This document shows positions 1 through 12,042 of a DNA stretch of 45,754 nt, piece by piece (position 1 is the first letter of the stretch; each line of letters begins with the position of its first letter). The translations under genes were made by a program, and so were the position numbers. A model generated the notes under the pieces. The model was not told the DNA's origin, ran no database searches, and saw nothing but the letters and a program-made list of their open reading frames with translations. Origin of the DNA: Actinobacteria bacterium Ga0077541 (GTDB taxonomy: Bacteria; Actinomycetota; Thermoleophilia; Miltoncostaeales; Miltoncostaeaceae). The stretch spans positions 1-45,754 of the forward strand of contig LNEQ01000110.1 in NCBI GenBank assembly GCA_001464995.1, written 5' to 3'.

Positions 1-1301
1 ACCCACTCCAGCGTGTAGCCGCCCTCCACGAACTTGGCGGCGTTGTCGGCGAAGGTCGCCGGCTGGCATGAGACGTAGACGAGCGTCGGGGGTGCCAGCT
101 CCAGGATGCGACGGATCGCGCGACCGGCGAGGCCCCCGCGGGGCGGGTCGACGATCGCGACGTCGGGCTCCGGCAGCTCGCCCTTTCTCTCGCGCAGCAC
201 CACTCCGACGTCTCCGGCGATCGCGGTGTGGTTGGCGACGCCGTTGTCGCGGGCGTTGCGCTCGGCGTCCGCGACGGCCTCCTCCACGATCTCGATGGCG
301 ACCACCTCCCTCGCCCCCGAGGCCAGGGCGATGCCGATGCTGCCCACGCCGGCGAAGAGGTCGTAGAGGACCTGGCTCCCGTCGAGCCCGGCCGCCTCGG
401 CGACGCGGGCGTAGAGCGTCTCGGTCATGCGGGTGTTGGTCTGGAAGAAGGCCGCGGCCGAGAGGCGGAGCGTGACGCCCGCGACCCGCTCCTCGATCCA
501 GTCGCGGCCGTCGACGAGCCGCGTCGGCAGACCCGAGGTCACCTCGGCCACGCCGTCGTTGACCGAGTGGACCAGGCCGACCACCTCCGGATGGGCCGCC
601 CTGAGCGCCGCGGGCAGGCGATCGACGGGCTCCTCGACCCCGGGGCTTGTGACCACGCTCACGAGGATCTGGCCGGTGGCGACGCCCTCGCGCACCAGGA
701 CGTGGCGCAGCTGCCCGGTGTGCGAGCGCTGGTCGTAGGGCGTCAGCCCCTCCGCGACCGCCCACGTGCGCACCGTCTCGCGCACCGCGTTGCCGAGCGC
801 GCTCGCCAGCAGGCAGGCCTCGACGTCCACGATCTCGTCCCAGCGGCCGCGCACGTGGAAGCCCAGATGCAGCGCACCACCCGGGCCGGGGGCCGCCGAG
901 TACTCCATCTTGTTGCGATAGCCGAACGGCTCGACGGCGGCGTCGGGCTCGCGCACGTCCACGCCCTCGAGGTGGCCGATGCGCGCGAGGTGCTCGGCCA
1001 CCTGGTCGCGCTTGGCCGCGAGGGCCAGGGCGTATTCGACGTGCTGGAGGCGGCAGCCGCCGCAGCGGGGCACGTACGGACAGGGCGGCGCGATGCGCTG
1101 CGGCCCCGGGCGGACCACCTCCACGAGGTCCGCCTCGGCGAACCGGCGGCGCGCCTTCACGACCCGCGCGCGCACCCGGTCGCCCGGCGCGGTGTCGCGG
1201 CAGAAGACCACATAGCCGTCGTGCCGGGCCACGCCTGCGCCGCCGAAGGCGAGGTCGTGGACGTCCAGCTCGAGGACGTCGTCGCGGCGGGGGCGCTCCA
1301 T
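1..1301 (-). CDS. 23S rRNA/tRNA (uracil-5-)-methyltransferase, RlmD/TrmA family, 3' end outside window
   Basis: A SAM-dependent enzyme that makes 5-methyluridine in structured RNA. The ATG at 1301 opens a frame that runs off the left edge after about 433 codons. An N-terminal TRAM-like RNA-binding region (residues about 5-60) is followed by Fe-S cysteines C74, C80, C83 (CPYVPRCGGC) and C163, as in RlmD. Further on are a FFQTN motif, the SAM site DLFAGVGSIGIALA, DPPRGG, and the catalytic-Cys motif YVSCQPATFADN close to the window edge, so only a short C-terminus is missing. The family is clear; whether the target is 23S rRNA or tRNA cannot be decided here. It is divergent from the gene starting at 1319, and only 17 bases separate the two start codons. 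Confidence 0.93.
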   Translation of the reverse strand, partial: MERPRRDDVLELDVHDLAFGGAGVARHDGYVVFCRDTAPGDRVRARVVKARRRFAEADLVEVVRPGPQRIAPPCPYVPRCGGCRLQHVEYALALAAKRDQVAEHLARIGHLEGVDVREPDAAVEPFGYRNKMEYSAAPGPGGALHLGFHVRGRWDEIVDVEACLLASALGNAVRETVRTWAVAEGLTPYDQRSHTGQLRHVLVREGVATGQILVSVVTSPGVEEPVDRLPAALRAAHPEVVGLVHSVNDGVAEVTSGLPTRLVDGRDWIEERVAGVTLRLSAAAFFQTNTRMTETLYARVAEAAGLDGSQVLYDLFAGVGSIGIALASGAREVVAIEIVEEAVADAERNARDNGVANHTAIAGDVGVVLRERKGELPEPDVAIVDPPRGGLAGRAIRRILELAPPTLVYVSCQPATFADNAAKFVEGGYTLEW

Positions 1302-1306
1302 GGACC

Positions 1307-1312
1307 TAGTAT
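1307..1312 (+). promoter_or_regulatory. -10 element of a divergent, apparently leaderless promoter
   Basis: TAGTAT lies 6 bases before the GTG at 1319, which would place transcription start on or next to the start codon. The opposite strand of the same bases gives CATACT six bases before the ATG at 1301, so one AT-rich core could serve both directions. There is no Shine-Dalgarno sequence before the GTG. Confidence 0.45.
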
Positions 1313-1318
1313 GTCGGT

Positions 1319-2638
1319 GTGCCCCCTCCCATACCGGACCTCGATGGGTACCGCTCCGATGTCGGCCGGTACCTGGAGGCCCCGGGACCGGCCGCCGACG
1401 CGGCCTTCGCGCACCTCTTCTCCGCCGCCGCCGTCGCCGGGCTCGAGGCCTACGAGGGCGGGGATCCGCGGCGGATGCGCGCGCTCGCCCGTTTCGCCGC
1501 GGAGGGGCACCTGCGCCTCGCCAGCGCCGACGAGATGGCCGGCATCCACGAGCTCCTGCGCGCACCCCTCGTCGCCGGGGGGCGCGACGGCGCGGTGACG
1601 CTCGGCGAGGTCGACGCCCAGCTGGCGGCCGAGCCCGACCGCGAGCGCCGGCGCGAGCTCCAGGGAGCGCGGCTGCGGGCCCTCGACCAGCACCTGCGCG
1701 GCCCCATGTCCGACGCGGCCCTGCGCCGGGCCGACGCCGCCCGGGCCCTCGGCGCCGCGTCGGCCGCGGCGCTGATCGCGCGCGTCGCGGGCCTCGACCT
1801 CGCCGCGCTGGCCGACGACGCGGCACGGGTGCTCGACGGGACCGATGACATCGCGGCGCGGAGCCTCGACCGGGTGGCCCGGGCATCACTCGGAGCGCCC
1901 GCCTCCGCCCTCGAGGCGGCTGACCTCCCCCGGCTGACGCGCGCGCCGGACCTGGAGGCGGATCTGCCCCCGGAAGCCCTCGCGGCCGCCGTCGGGCGCA
2001 CGCGGGAGGTGATGGGCAGCCGCGGCGGTGGCGCGAGGGCGTCGTCGGCGGCGGGGGTCGCGGGCGCTCTCGGGACGCTGCGCGAGACCGGCGCCGCCCT
2101 CGCGCGGGCCGGCGTCTCACCACGACTGCCGACGGAGTCGCGCGCGCTGGGCGATCCGTCGCTCGTCCTGGCGCACGCCGTGGTCATGGAGGGGCTGCTC
2201 GCCGAGCCGGAGTGGCTGAGACGGGTGCTCGGGACGGCCGATCCGGAGCCGATCGTGGTGGGCGCCGCGGCCGCCCGGCTCCTTCTGCTGCGCGCCGGCG
2301 CCGCCACCGCGCGCGGCCTGGGCACGGGGCCCGACCCGGATCTGATGTCGCGCGCGGTCGGGGTGGCGTGGCCCGCCGAGCTGTCGCTGGCCGCGGACCT
2401 CGGCGACCTCGCCCCCGCCGACGAGCTGCGCGCCCGGATGCTCGCCGCCGCGCTGCGCCGGTACCTGCGCGAGGAGCACGGCGAGCGGTGGTTCCTCGAC
2501 CCGTCGGCCGCGGGCCTCCTGCGCGAGCTCTGGCTGGAGGGCGGCGACCTCGAGCCGGCCACGATCGCACGCGAGCTCGGCTCGACGGGCCTCGATGCCG
2601 GGCTGCTGGTGGCGGAGGCCGTCGAGAGGCTCGGCTGA
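1319..2638 (+). CDS. M3-like metallopeptidase homologue lacking the HExxH zinc site
   Basis: A 439-residue protein starting with GTG, with no signal peptide or membrane segment. The C-terminal half resembles M3/M32-type peptidases as I recall them: an LPTESRALGDPS stretch (residues about 270-281), then HAVVMEGLLAEPEWL, and near the end LREEHGERWFLDP followed by GLLRELWLEGG. Where active relatives have HExGHA, this protein reads RETGA (residues 255-259), so both zinc-ligand histidines are missing. I infer a catalytically dead relative with an unknown, perhaps structural or binding, role. Its stop overlaps the nagA start (TGATG), so the two are probably co-translated. The family link rests on remembered motifs and is moderate. 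Confidence 0.6.
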   Translation: MPPPIPDLDGYRSDVGRYLEAPGPAADAAFAHLFSAAAVAGLEAYEGGDPRRMRALARFAAEGHLRLASADEMAGIHELLRAPLVAGGRDGAVTLGEVDAQLAAEPDRERRRELQGARLRALDQHLRGPMSDAALRRADAARALGAASAAALIARVAGLDLAALADDAARVLDGTDDIAARSLDRVARASLGAPASALEAADLPRLTRAPDLEADLPPEALAAAVGRTREVMGSRGGGARASSAAGVAGALGTLRETGAALARAGVSPRLPTESRALGDPSLVLAHAVVMEGLLAEPEWLRRVLGTADPEPIVVGAAAARLLLLRAGAATARGLGTGPDPDLMSRAVGVAWPAELSLAADLGDLAPADELRARMLAAALRRYLREEHGERWFLDPSAAGLLRELWLEGGDLEPATIARELGSTGLDAGLLVAEAVERLG

Positions 2639-3786
2639 TGGCGGTGCGCCTGAGAGGCGTCGTGCTGCGCGGCCGGACGCTCTCGGAGGGGGAGGTGGCC
2701 GTGAGCGGGGACCGCGTCACGGCGGGCGGCGGCGGCCGGGTCCGCCGGCTCCCGGAGGGCTGGACCGTCTGCGCCGGCTTCGTGGACGTCCAGGTGAACG
2801 GCTTCGGCGGCGCCGAGGTCGGCGACGATCCCGAGGCGCTCGCGACCGTGGCGGCGGCGCTCCCCGCCGCGGGCGTCACGGCCTTCTGCCCCACGCTCGT
2901 CACGCGCGGGCCCGCGGCCTACCGGCGCGCGGCCGCCGCCCTCGCCGCCGCCCCGGTGGCCGCGCACGCCGCCCGGCCCCTCGGGGTCCACCTCGAGGGG
3001 CCCTTCCTGGCCGCCGCCCGGCGCGGCGTCCACGACGAGGACGCGCTTCGGGCCCCCGAGCCCGGCGAGGTCGACCGGCTCCTCGACGCCTTCTCGCCGG
3101 CGATCGTCACGCTCGCGCCGGAGCTGCCCGGCGCGATGGAGGCGATACGCCGGATCACCGCACGCGGCGGCATCGCGGCCGTGGGCCACACCGAGGCCGA
3201 CGCCGCCACCGGCGCCGCCGCGATCGGAGCCGGCGCGCGCCTCGCGACGCACGCCCTGAACGCCATGCGCGGCATCGAGAGCCGGGAGCCTTCGGCGCTG
3301 ATCGCCTTCCTCACGGCCCCGCGGACGTTCGTGTCGCTGATCGCCGACGGCGTACACGTCGCGCCGCAGGTCGCGGCGGTGCTGGCGCGGGCGGCCGGTC
3401 GCCGGCTGGTGCTGGTCAGCGACGCCGTCGCAGCGGCCGGCGCGCCGCCGGGCGGCTACGCCCTCGGCACCCGCCAGGTCACGTCGGACGGCCGGCGCGT
3501 CCTCTGGGAGGGACGGCTGGCGGGCAGCGCCCTCGGCATCGACGCGGGGCCCGCGGTGCTCGCGTCGGCCGGCACCGGTCGCGCGGCGGCACTGGCGGCG
3601 GCCAGCGAGGCGCCGCGACGGCTGCTCGGCCTGCGCGCGGGTCTCGCGCCCGGAGGCCCCGCGGACCTGGTCGTGCTCGACGAGGCGATGGTGCCGCAGC
3701 TCACCCTCGTGGGCGGGCGCGTCGCCTACGTGGGCCCGTCGCCGCCCTTCGACGTGCCGGACGCCGGCGCGCCGCTCGCTCCGTAG
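2638..3786 (+). CDS. nagA: N-acetylglucosamine-6-phosphate deacetylase
   Basis: Hydrolyses GlcNAc-6-phosphate to glucosamine-6-phosphate and acetate in amino-sugar and cell-wall recycling. The 382-residue product carries the amidohydrolase/NagA motifs in order: FVDVQVNGFGG (48-58), HLEGPFL with metal-binding E120, GHTEAD (H184), ATHALNAM (H205), LIADGVHV, LVSDAV with catalytic D262, and LAGSALGID. Length is normal for the family. The ATG at 2638 shares a base with the upstream stop, which favours this start over longer in-frame versions. The last 61 bases overlap the 3' end of the convergent nitrilase gene. No nagB or sugar transporter is adjacent. Confidence 0.93.
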   Translation: MAVRLRGVVLRGRTLSEGEVAVSGDRVTAGGGGRVRRLPEGWTVCAGFVDVQVNGFGGAEVGDDPEALATVAAALPAAGVTAFCPTLVTRGPAAYRRAAAALAAAPVAAHAARPLGVHLEGPFLAAARRGVHDEDALRAPEPGEVDRLLDAFSPAIVTLAPELPGAMEAIRRITARGGIAAVGHTEADAATGAAAIGAGARLATHALNAMRGIESREPSALIAFLTAPRTFVSLIADGVHVAPQVAAVLARAAGRRLVLVSDAVAAAGAPPGGYALGTRQVTSDGRRVLWEGRLAGSALGIDAGPAVLASAGTGRAAALAAASEAPRRLLGLRAGLAPGGPADLVVLDEAMVPQLTLVGGRVAYVGPSPPFDVPDAGAPLAP

Positions 3787-4577
3787 ACGTCGGCCCGCCG
3801 GTGCCGGAGGGCGGGCAGGCGCTCGCGGATGTCCGCCATCCGGCCGAAGTCGAGATCCGCCACCGCCACCCCCTCGCCGTCGCCGGCCTGCGCGAGCACC
3901 ACCCCCCAGGGGTCGACGATCATGCTGCGCCCGTGCGACACGGTGCCGTCGTCGTGGACTCCGTACTGGCCCGCCGCAACGACGAAGGCCTGGTTCTCGA
4001 TCGCGCGCGCCCGCAGCAGGGGCTCCCAGTGGTCGCGGCCGGTCGCCGACGTGAAGGCCGCCGGCACCACGAGGATCTCGGCGCCCGCGAGCGTGAGGCT
4101 GCGGTAGAGCTCGGGGAAGCGCAGGTCGTAGCAGACGGTCATCCCGATCCCACGGCCGAGCGCATGGGCGAGCACCACCTCGGAGCCCGGCGCCGTGGCC
4201 GCCGACTCGCGGTACGCGACGCCGCCCACGTCGACGTCGAACATGTGCAGCTTGCGGTAGACGCCCGCCGTCGCGCCGCCCGGGTCGATCAGGACGCTCG
4301 TGTTGCACGGCAGCCCGCCGGGGCGGCTCTCGATGACCGACCCCGCGAGCACGGCGACCCCGTGCTCGCGCGCCCAGCCGCGGGCGGCGGTGAGCGAGGG
4401 ACCGTCGAGGGGCTCCGCGCCCTCGAGAGTGCGCGGGCCGTGGATGAACGGCCACTTCTCGGGCAGCACGATCAGGGACGCACCATCGCCGGCCGCCCGG
4501 GCGACGAGCTCCGTGGCGGTGGCGATGTTCGCCGCCCGGCCGGCCGTGCTGCGCATCTGGACGACGGCCACGCGCAT
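3726..4577 (-). CDS. Carbon-nitrogen hydrolase, nitrilase superfamily (Nit/omega-amidase-like)
   Basis: A 283-residue amidase of the nitrilase superfamily. The catalytic triad is visible as E40 (VLPEKWPF), K109 (YRKLHMFD) and C149 (TVCYDLRFPELYR). The DLRFPELYR context is typical of the Nit1/Nit2/YafV branch, whose members deaminate alpha-ketoglutaramate or deaminated glutathione; the exact substrate is not readable from sequence. Starting at ATG 4577 (MRVAVVQM) gives the normal N-terminal beta strand, whereas the frame stays open upstream only antisense to the NifU-like gene. It is divergent from the gene at 4615 and convergent with nagA. Confidence 0.9.
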   Translation of the reverse strand: MRVAVVQMRSTAGRAANIATATELVARAAGDGASLIVLPEKWPFIHGPRTLEGAEPLDGPSLTAARGWAREHGVAVLAGSVIESRPGGLPCNTSVLIDPGGATAGVYRKLHMFDVDVGGVAYRESAATAPGSEVVLAHALGRGIGMTVCYDLRFPELYRSLTLAGAEILVVPAAFTSATGRDHWEPLLRARAIENQAFVVAAGQYGVHDDGTVSHGRSMIVDPWGVVLAQAGDGEGVAVADLDFGRMADIRERLPALRHRRADVYGASGAPASGTSKGGDGPT

Positions 4578-4582
4578 CGCGC

Positions 4583-4588
4583 TACGAT
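4583..4588 (+). promoter_or_regulatory. Candidate -10 for the NifU-like gene
   Basis: TACGAT lies 26 bases upstream of the ATG at 4615, which would leave a leader of about 20 bases carrying the GGGGGAG ribosome-binding site. No convincing -35 hexamer is present. Confidence 0.3.
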
Positions 4589-4614
4589 CGGCCGAACGAA
4601 GATCAGGGGGAGTC

Positions 4615-4848
4615 ATGTCGGCGGAGATCATGTCGCAGATCGAGGACGTGCTGGAGCAGATCCGGCCGGCGCTCCACGCCGACGGCGGAGACGTCGAGCT
4701 CGTGGAGTTCGACGAGGAGGGCTTCGTCCACCTCACCATGATGGGCTCCTGCGGCGGCTGCCCGATGTCCACGGCGACGCTCACCCTCGGCATCGAGGCC
4801 GAGCTGCGCCGCGCCATCCCCGAGGTCGAGGGCGTGATCACGGTCTAG
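4615..4848 (+). CDS. NifU C-terminal (Nfu) domain protein, Fe-S cluster carrier
   Basis: A 77-residue stand-alone Nfu domain. The pattern RPALHADGGDVELVEF followed by SCGGCP places the cluster-bridging cysteines at C46 and C49. Such proteins bind a [4Fe-4S] cluster across a dimer and pass it to client enzymes. GGGGGAG stands just before ATG 4615; a second in-frame ATG five codons on could also serve. Fe-S enzymes in this window (the RlmD-like methyltransferase and the YdiJ-like dehydrogenase) are possible clients, but nothing links them directly. Confidence 0.92.
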   Translation: MSAEIMSQIEDVLEQIRPALHADGGDVELVEFDEEGFVHLTMMGSCGGCPMSTATLTLGIEAELRRAIPEVEGVITV

Positions 4849-4906
4849 GGTCCGCCCCGGCGGCCGTCCCTCCGGACGCCGTCGCCGCGCGCGCTCACCG
4901 ATCCGG

Positions 4907-4912
4907 TACCAT
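4907..4912 (+). promoter_or_regulatory. Candidate -10 for tRNA-Pro
   Basis: TACCAT ends 21 bases before the mature 5' end of the tRNA. The -35 region is GC-rich and shows no consensus match. Confidence 0.3.
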
Positions 4913-4933
4913 GCTCCGACGCCGTTTCGTCGG

Positions 4934-5007
4934 CGGGGTGTGGCGCAGCTTGGTAGCGCGCTCCGTTCGGGTCGGAGAGGTCCCCGGTTCAAATCCGGGC
5001 ACCCCGA
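4934..5007 (+). tRNA. tRNA-Pro (anticodon CGG)
   Basis: The 74-base cloverleaf folds completely. Acceptor arms are CGGGGTG and CACCCCG with discriminator A. The D stem is GCGC/GCGC. The anticodon stem is CTCCG/CGGAG around loop TTCGGGT, giving anticodon CGG, which reads CCG. The variable loop is five bases, and the T stem CCCGG/CCGGG closes TTCAAAT. CCA is not encoded. ATTGGGTG right after the tRNA pairs with CACCCAAT at 5049-5056, possibly a terminator, though without a T run. Confidence 0.97.
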
Positions 5008-5082
5008 TTGGGTGGGTTGGGAAGGGGCCGTCGGGTCGTCCGGCGGCTCACCCAATTCCTGGTTACGCTGGCCGTGCGGGGG

Positions 5083-5112
5083 TTGTTGCAGCCTCGTAAC
5101 GCACGATACGTT
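5083..5112 (+). promoter_or_regulatory. Candidate promoter of the PAP2 gene, leaderless
   Basis: TTGTTG (5083-5088) and TACGTT (5107-5112) are 18 bases apart, and the -10 ends 7 bases before ATG 5120, so transcription would begin at or beside the start codon. Confidence 0.4.
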
Positions 5113-5119
5113 TCGGCGC

Positions 5120-6013
5120 ATGCCCGAGGCCGACTGCGGTCCATCCGCAGAGATCATGGAGAGCCACTCCGACAACGCACCCGAGGCCGTCGCACCGGGT
5201 GCCGCCGGTGCGCCCGCGACCGCGCCCGCGCGCGGAGGCGGGGGTCCCCGGGCTCGCCTGCGCGCGCTGAACGCGCTGTTCCGGAGCCACCCGTGGATGA
5301 TCGAGATCGCGATCTTCGCGGGGGCGCTGGTCTTCTACCAGCTCTCCCGGGCCCTCGTGATCGGCAAGCCCTCGACGGCCTTCGAGAACGCGGCCGGGAT
5401 CATCGACTGGGAGAAGGGCTCCGGCCTCTTCGTCGAGACGACGATCCAGCAGTGGGTGCTCAACCACATCCAGCTGACCGAGGCGCTGAATTACTTCTAC
5501 CTCTACGGCCACTGGACGATCACCCCGCTCTTCTTCGTGTGGCTCTACAAGCGCCGCCGCCGCGTCTACCCGTATGTGCGCAACGCGTTCCTGGTGGCCA
5601 ACGGCATCGCCCTGGCGGTCTTCATGGTCTACCCCGTCGCCCCGCCGCGTCTGGCGGCGACCGGGGACGGCCTCGTGGACACCCTGCACCACATCAGCGA
5701 CGTCGACCTCCACGGGGGCTTCCTGTCGGGATGGTTCAACCCCCATGCGGCCGTGCCGTCGATGCACTTCGGGTACGCCGTCATGATCGGGATGGTGGGA
5801 CTGGTGCTGCTGCGCTCCTGGCCGCTGCGGATGCTGGCGGTGGTGTACCCGGCGGTCGTCTTCGTGACGATCACGGGCACGGCGAACCACTACATCCTCG
5901 ACTCTGTGGCGGGTGGCCTGGTCGTCGCGATCGGCTTCGTCGGCGTGTGGGCGTGGATGTCGGCGCGTGATGCGCTGCGGCCGGCCCCGGCGAGGATCCG
6001 CCGAACCCCGTGA
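5120..6013 (+). CDS. PAP2-superfamily membrane phosphatase (Aur1/Ipt1-like)
   Basis: A 297-residue integral membrane protein after an N-terminal Ala/Pro/Gly-rich cytoplasmic stretch. The acid-phosphatase-type motifs are PSMHFGYAV (C2, catalytic His) and TANHYILDSVAGG (C3, nucleophile His plus Asp). YPVAPPRL precedes them, as in the PAP2_3 / inositol-phosphoryl-transferase branch. About five or six hydrophobic segments are visible. Likely substrates are phosphatidic acid, undecaprenyl pyrophosphate or inositol phospholipids; the sequence does not decide. ATG 5120 is chosen because a TANNNT element sits 7 bases before it; ATG 5156 is the alternative. The frame stays open upstream through the tRNA, which is not coding. 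Confidence 0.87.
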   Translation: MPEADCGPSAEIMESHSDNAPEAVAPGAAGAPATAPARGGGGPRARLRALNALFRSHPWMIEIAIFAGALVFYQLSRALVIGKPSTAFENAAGIIDWEKGSGLFVETTIQQWVLNHIQLTEALNYFYLYGHWTITPLFFVWLYKRRRRVYPYVRNAFLVANGIALAVFMVYPVAPPRLAATGDGLVDTLHHISDVDLHGGFLSGWFNPHAAVPSMHFGYAVMIGMVGLVLLRSWPLRMLAVVYPAVVFVTITGTANHYILDSVAGGLVVAIGFVGVWAWMSARDALRPAPARIRRTP

Positions 6014-6073
6014 ACGCCGCCCCGGGGCCTCACCCGGGGCCCGGGTGTCGTCCGCACCGAGCGGATACCGTGG

Positions 6074-6102
6074 TTGACAATGTGCCCGATCGGGTCGATA
6101 AC
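6074..6102 (+). promoter_or_regulatory. Sigma-70-type promoter upstream of the HTH gene
   Basis: A perfect TTGACA (6074-6079) and GATAAC (6097-6102) are separated by 17 bases. This is the best -35/-10 pair in the window. Transcription would start near 6109, leaving a leader of about 120 bases before the GTG at 6230. I see no recognisable riboswitch in that leader. Confidence 0.6.
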
Positions 6103-6229
6103 CCCCGTTACATGGACACGCGAATCCACGGCCTCAGGGCCTGAAGCTCCGGTTCGCCGTGACCCGTCCCCAGCCATGTTCCCGACGGCTGGCGAGTGAG
6201 CGGGTTCTCAAACCATCGAGGAGGTCATC

Positions 6230-6427
6230 GTGGCCAATCACCTCACCCCGGACGAGCTGTCCGAGGCGCTGGGCCTTGCGCGCAAGCAAGTCGTGCGTCT
6301 CTGCGTCGAGACGTCCGTCCCGATCTACAACGGGCGGATCGACAAGACGCTGTTCGTGAGATCGGTCTCCGCCGCCGGGCACCGGCTCCCCGAGGAGGCG
6401 GAGCAGCTGCTGCTCACGGCGGTCTGA
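6230..6427 (+). CDS. Small helix-turn-helix (MerR/excisionase-like) DNA-binding protein
   Basis: 65 residues starting at GTG with GAGGAGG 5-10 bases upstream. LTPDELSEALGLARKQVVRL followed by VPIYNGRIDKTLF resembles the winged-helix HTH of MerR/Xis-type proteins, in which the short GRIDK turn is typical. It could be a transcription factor or a recombination directionality-like factor, but no integrase is nearby. Its TGA overlaps the CTG that I take as the start of the carboxypeptidase gene, so the two are probably translated together and it may control cell-wall turnover or itself. Confidence 0.75.
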   Translation: MANHLTPDELSEALGLARKQVVRLCVETSVPIYNGRIDKTLFVRSVSAAGHRLPEEAEQLLLTAV

Positions 6428-7663
6428 CCAACGGCCCACGCGCCGCGGCGGCGGCACTCCTCGCCGCCGCGGCCCTCGCAGGCGCCGCACCCGCGGCCGC
6501 CGCCCCCGGCGCGGTGCAGAAGGCGATCACGACCTGGTCGGCCGCGAACCCGGCGACCTCGGCGCTCGTCTGGAGGCTCGACACCGAGGGTCCTCCGCAG
6601 TTGGTCGGCGGCTTCCGGGCCGACACGCCGCGCATACCGGCCTCGACGATGAAGCTCGTGACCGGCGCCGGCGCCCTGCTGGAGTTCGGCCCCGGGCACC
6701 GGTTCTCCACCCGGCTCCTGGCCGACGACCGCACCGTCCTGAGTGGCCGGACCCTCGTGGGCCGCGTCTACCTGCAGGGCGGCGGCGACCCGGTGCTCGC
6801 CACGCGCTCCTACGCCGGCCGGTATCTCGGCGTCCGCTCGACCCCGATCTCCACCCTCGTGCGCCCCGTGCGCGCGCGGGGGATCCGCCTGATCCGGGGG
6901 CCCCTGATCGCCGACGAGCACCTCTTCGACGCCCGCCGCCTCGGCCCGGGCTGGCCCTCCTACTACCGGGCCTACTCCTCGCCGCTGTCGGCGCTCGTCA
7001 CCAACCAGAACTACAGCGGCAACGCGCGCGCCGCGTACGTCAGCAGCCCGCCGATCGCCGCCGCCCAGCGCGTGAAGGCGGCCCTGAAGGGCGTCGGCGT
7101 CTCACACGTCGGCGGCCTGACCGTCGGTGTGACACCACCCTCGGCCCGGCAGATCGGATCGGCCACCTCGCCGCCCCTGCCGGTGATCCTGAGGGCGATG
7201 AACCTCGCGAGCGACAACTTCATCGCCGAGACCCTGATGAAGGGGGTCGGGGCCCATGCATCAGGCCGCGGGACGACGGTCGCCGGCACGGCGCGCACGG
7301 CGGCGGTGCTCGGCGCGCGGGGCGTCCTCGGCCCCGACGACCGCCTGGCCGACGGCTCCGGTCTCTCCCGCGCGAACCGCCTGGCCGCGTCGTCGCTGGT
7401 CCGCCTGATCGCCGACGCCGACAGCGACCCCACCTGGGGCGCCGCGCTCATCTCGTCGATGCCCCGGGGCGGCGAGGGCACCCTGGTCCGCCGCTTCACC
7501 TCCGGGCCCGCGACGAAGCGGGTGCGCGCCAAGACCGGCTACCTCAACGGCGTCAGCGCGATGGCCGGCCGTGTGGTCAGCCGCGGTGGCGAGCGCTACG
7601 CGTTCGCCCTGATCATGAACTCGTCCGACATCCTGGGCGCCCGCACCGTCCAGGACCGCGTCG

Positions 7664-11214
<3,551 letters not shown>

Positions 11215-11218
<4 letters not shown>

Positions 11219-12042
11219 CCGTCCACCTCCGGTGTCGGGCCGACCAGATCGGCGAGCGACAGGCGCTCGAGGTGATCCATGCCGCCGATGTCGGTCAGGT
11301 CGAAGTGCATCGGCGTGACCGAGATCGCTCCGTCGTCGATCGCCGCGAAGTCGCTGCCCTCGTCGGTGTGATAGCCCGCCAGCGTGCCGTAGATGGTGAA
11401 GCGCCGCCGGTTGCCGTCGGTGGCGATGAGCGTCAGCTCGTCGTTGTAGACGCGCCGCCCGAGGCGGGTGACCCGCGCGCCCCGGATGCGGCCGGGGGGC
11501 AGCCCGGGGCCGTTGACGTTCAGCACGACCCGGCGGGGGAAGTCGGGATGCAGCACCTTCGGGACGAGGCGGGCGGCGAACTCGGCCACCCCCCTGAAGT
11601 CGTATGCGGCGCCGTCCCACTGGTCGGCGGTGGGATCGGTGGTCTGCGCCGACACCGCGATCGCGGGCCACCCGAGCAGGACGCCCTCGAGCGCGGCGGC
11701 CACGGTGCCCGAGTAGGTGACGTCGTCGCCCAGGTTGACGCCGAGGTTGATGCCGCTGACGATGACGTCCGGCGGTTCGCCCCCCAGGACGCCGAGCATT
11801 GCGAAGCGGACACAGTCGACCGGCGTCCCGTCGGTCGCGAGCGCCTCCGAGCCGTCGGCCAGCCGCACCTCCTCGACGTGGAGCGGGTTGTGGATGGTGA
11901 TGCCGCGGCCGATGGCGCTGCGGTTCGAGTCGGGGGCGATCACGCTCACCCGCCCGTACGGCTCGAGGGCCTGCTTGAGGGCCAGCAGCCCGGGGGAGGT
12001 GACGCCGTCGTCGTTGGTCACAAGGATGTGCGGGGTCGTCAT
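11215..12042 (-). CDS. surE: 5'/3'-nucleotidase SurE
   Basis: Metal-dependent nucleoside monophosphate phosphatase involved in stationary-phase survival. HILVTNDDGVTSPGLLAL at the N-terminus supplies the two metal-binding Asp residues. IGRGITIHNPL and VSGINLGVNLGDDVTYSGTV are the other SurE signatures, including the metal-binding Asn. At 275 residues it is of normal length. ATG 12042 overlaps the LapA-like gene stop (ATGA), which supports the start and translational coupling. Confidence 0.96.

Noticed and set aside
1450-4455. Open minus-strand frame of about 1000 codons across the pseudo-peptidase, nagA and part of the nitrilase
   Set aside because: A GC-rich shadow frame: Arg/Ala/Pro/Ser-rich translation without motifs, antisense to two recognised genes.
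2595-5099. Open plus-strand frame of over 800 codons through nagA, the nitrilase and the tRNA
   Set aside because: Low-complexity Arg-rich translation that crosses a tRNA gene; not coding.
4940-5119. N-terminal extension of the PAP2 protein to 4940
   Set aside because: It would translate through tRNA-Pro; the extra residues are not membrane-like and a promoter lies between.
6196-6423. GTG start at 6196 for the carboxypeptidase
   Set aside because: It would overlap the entire HTH gene in another frame and put about 75 Arg-rich residues before an intact signal peptide.
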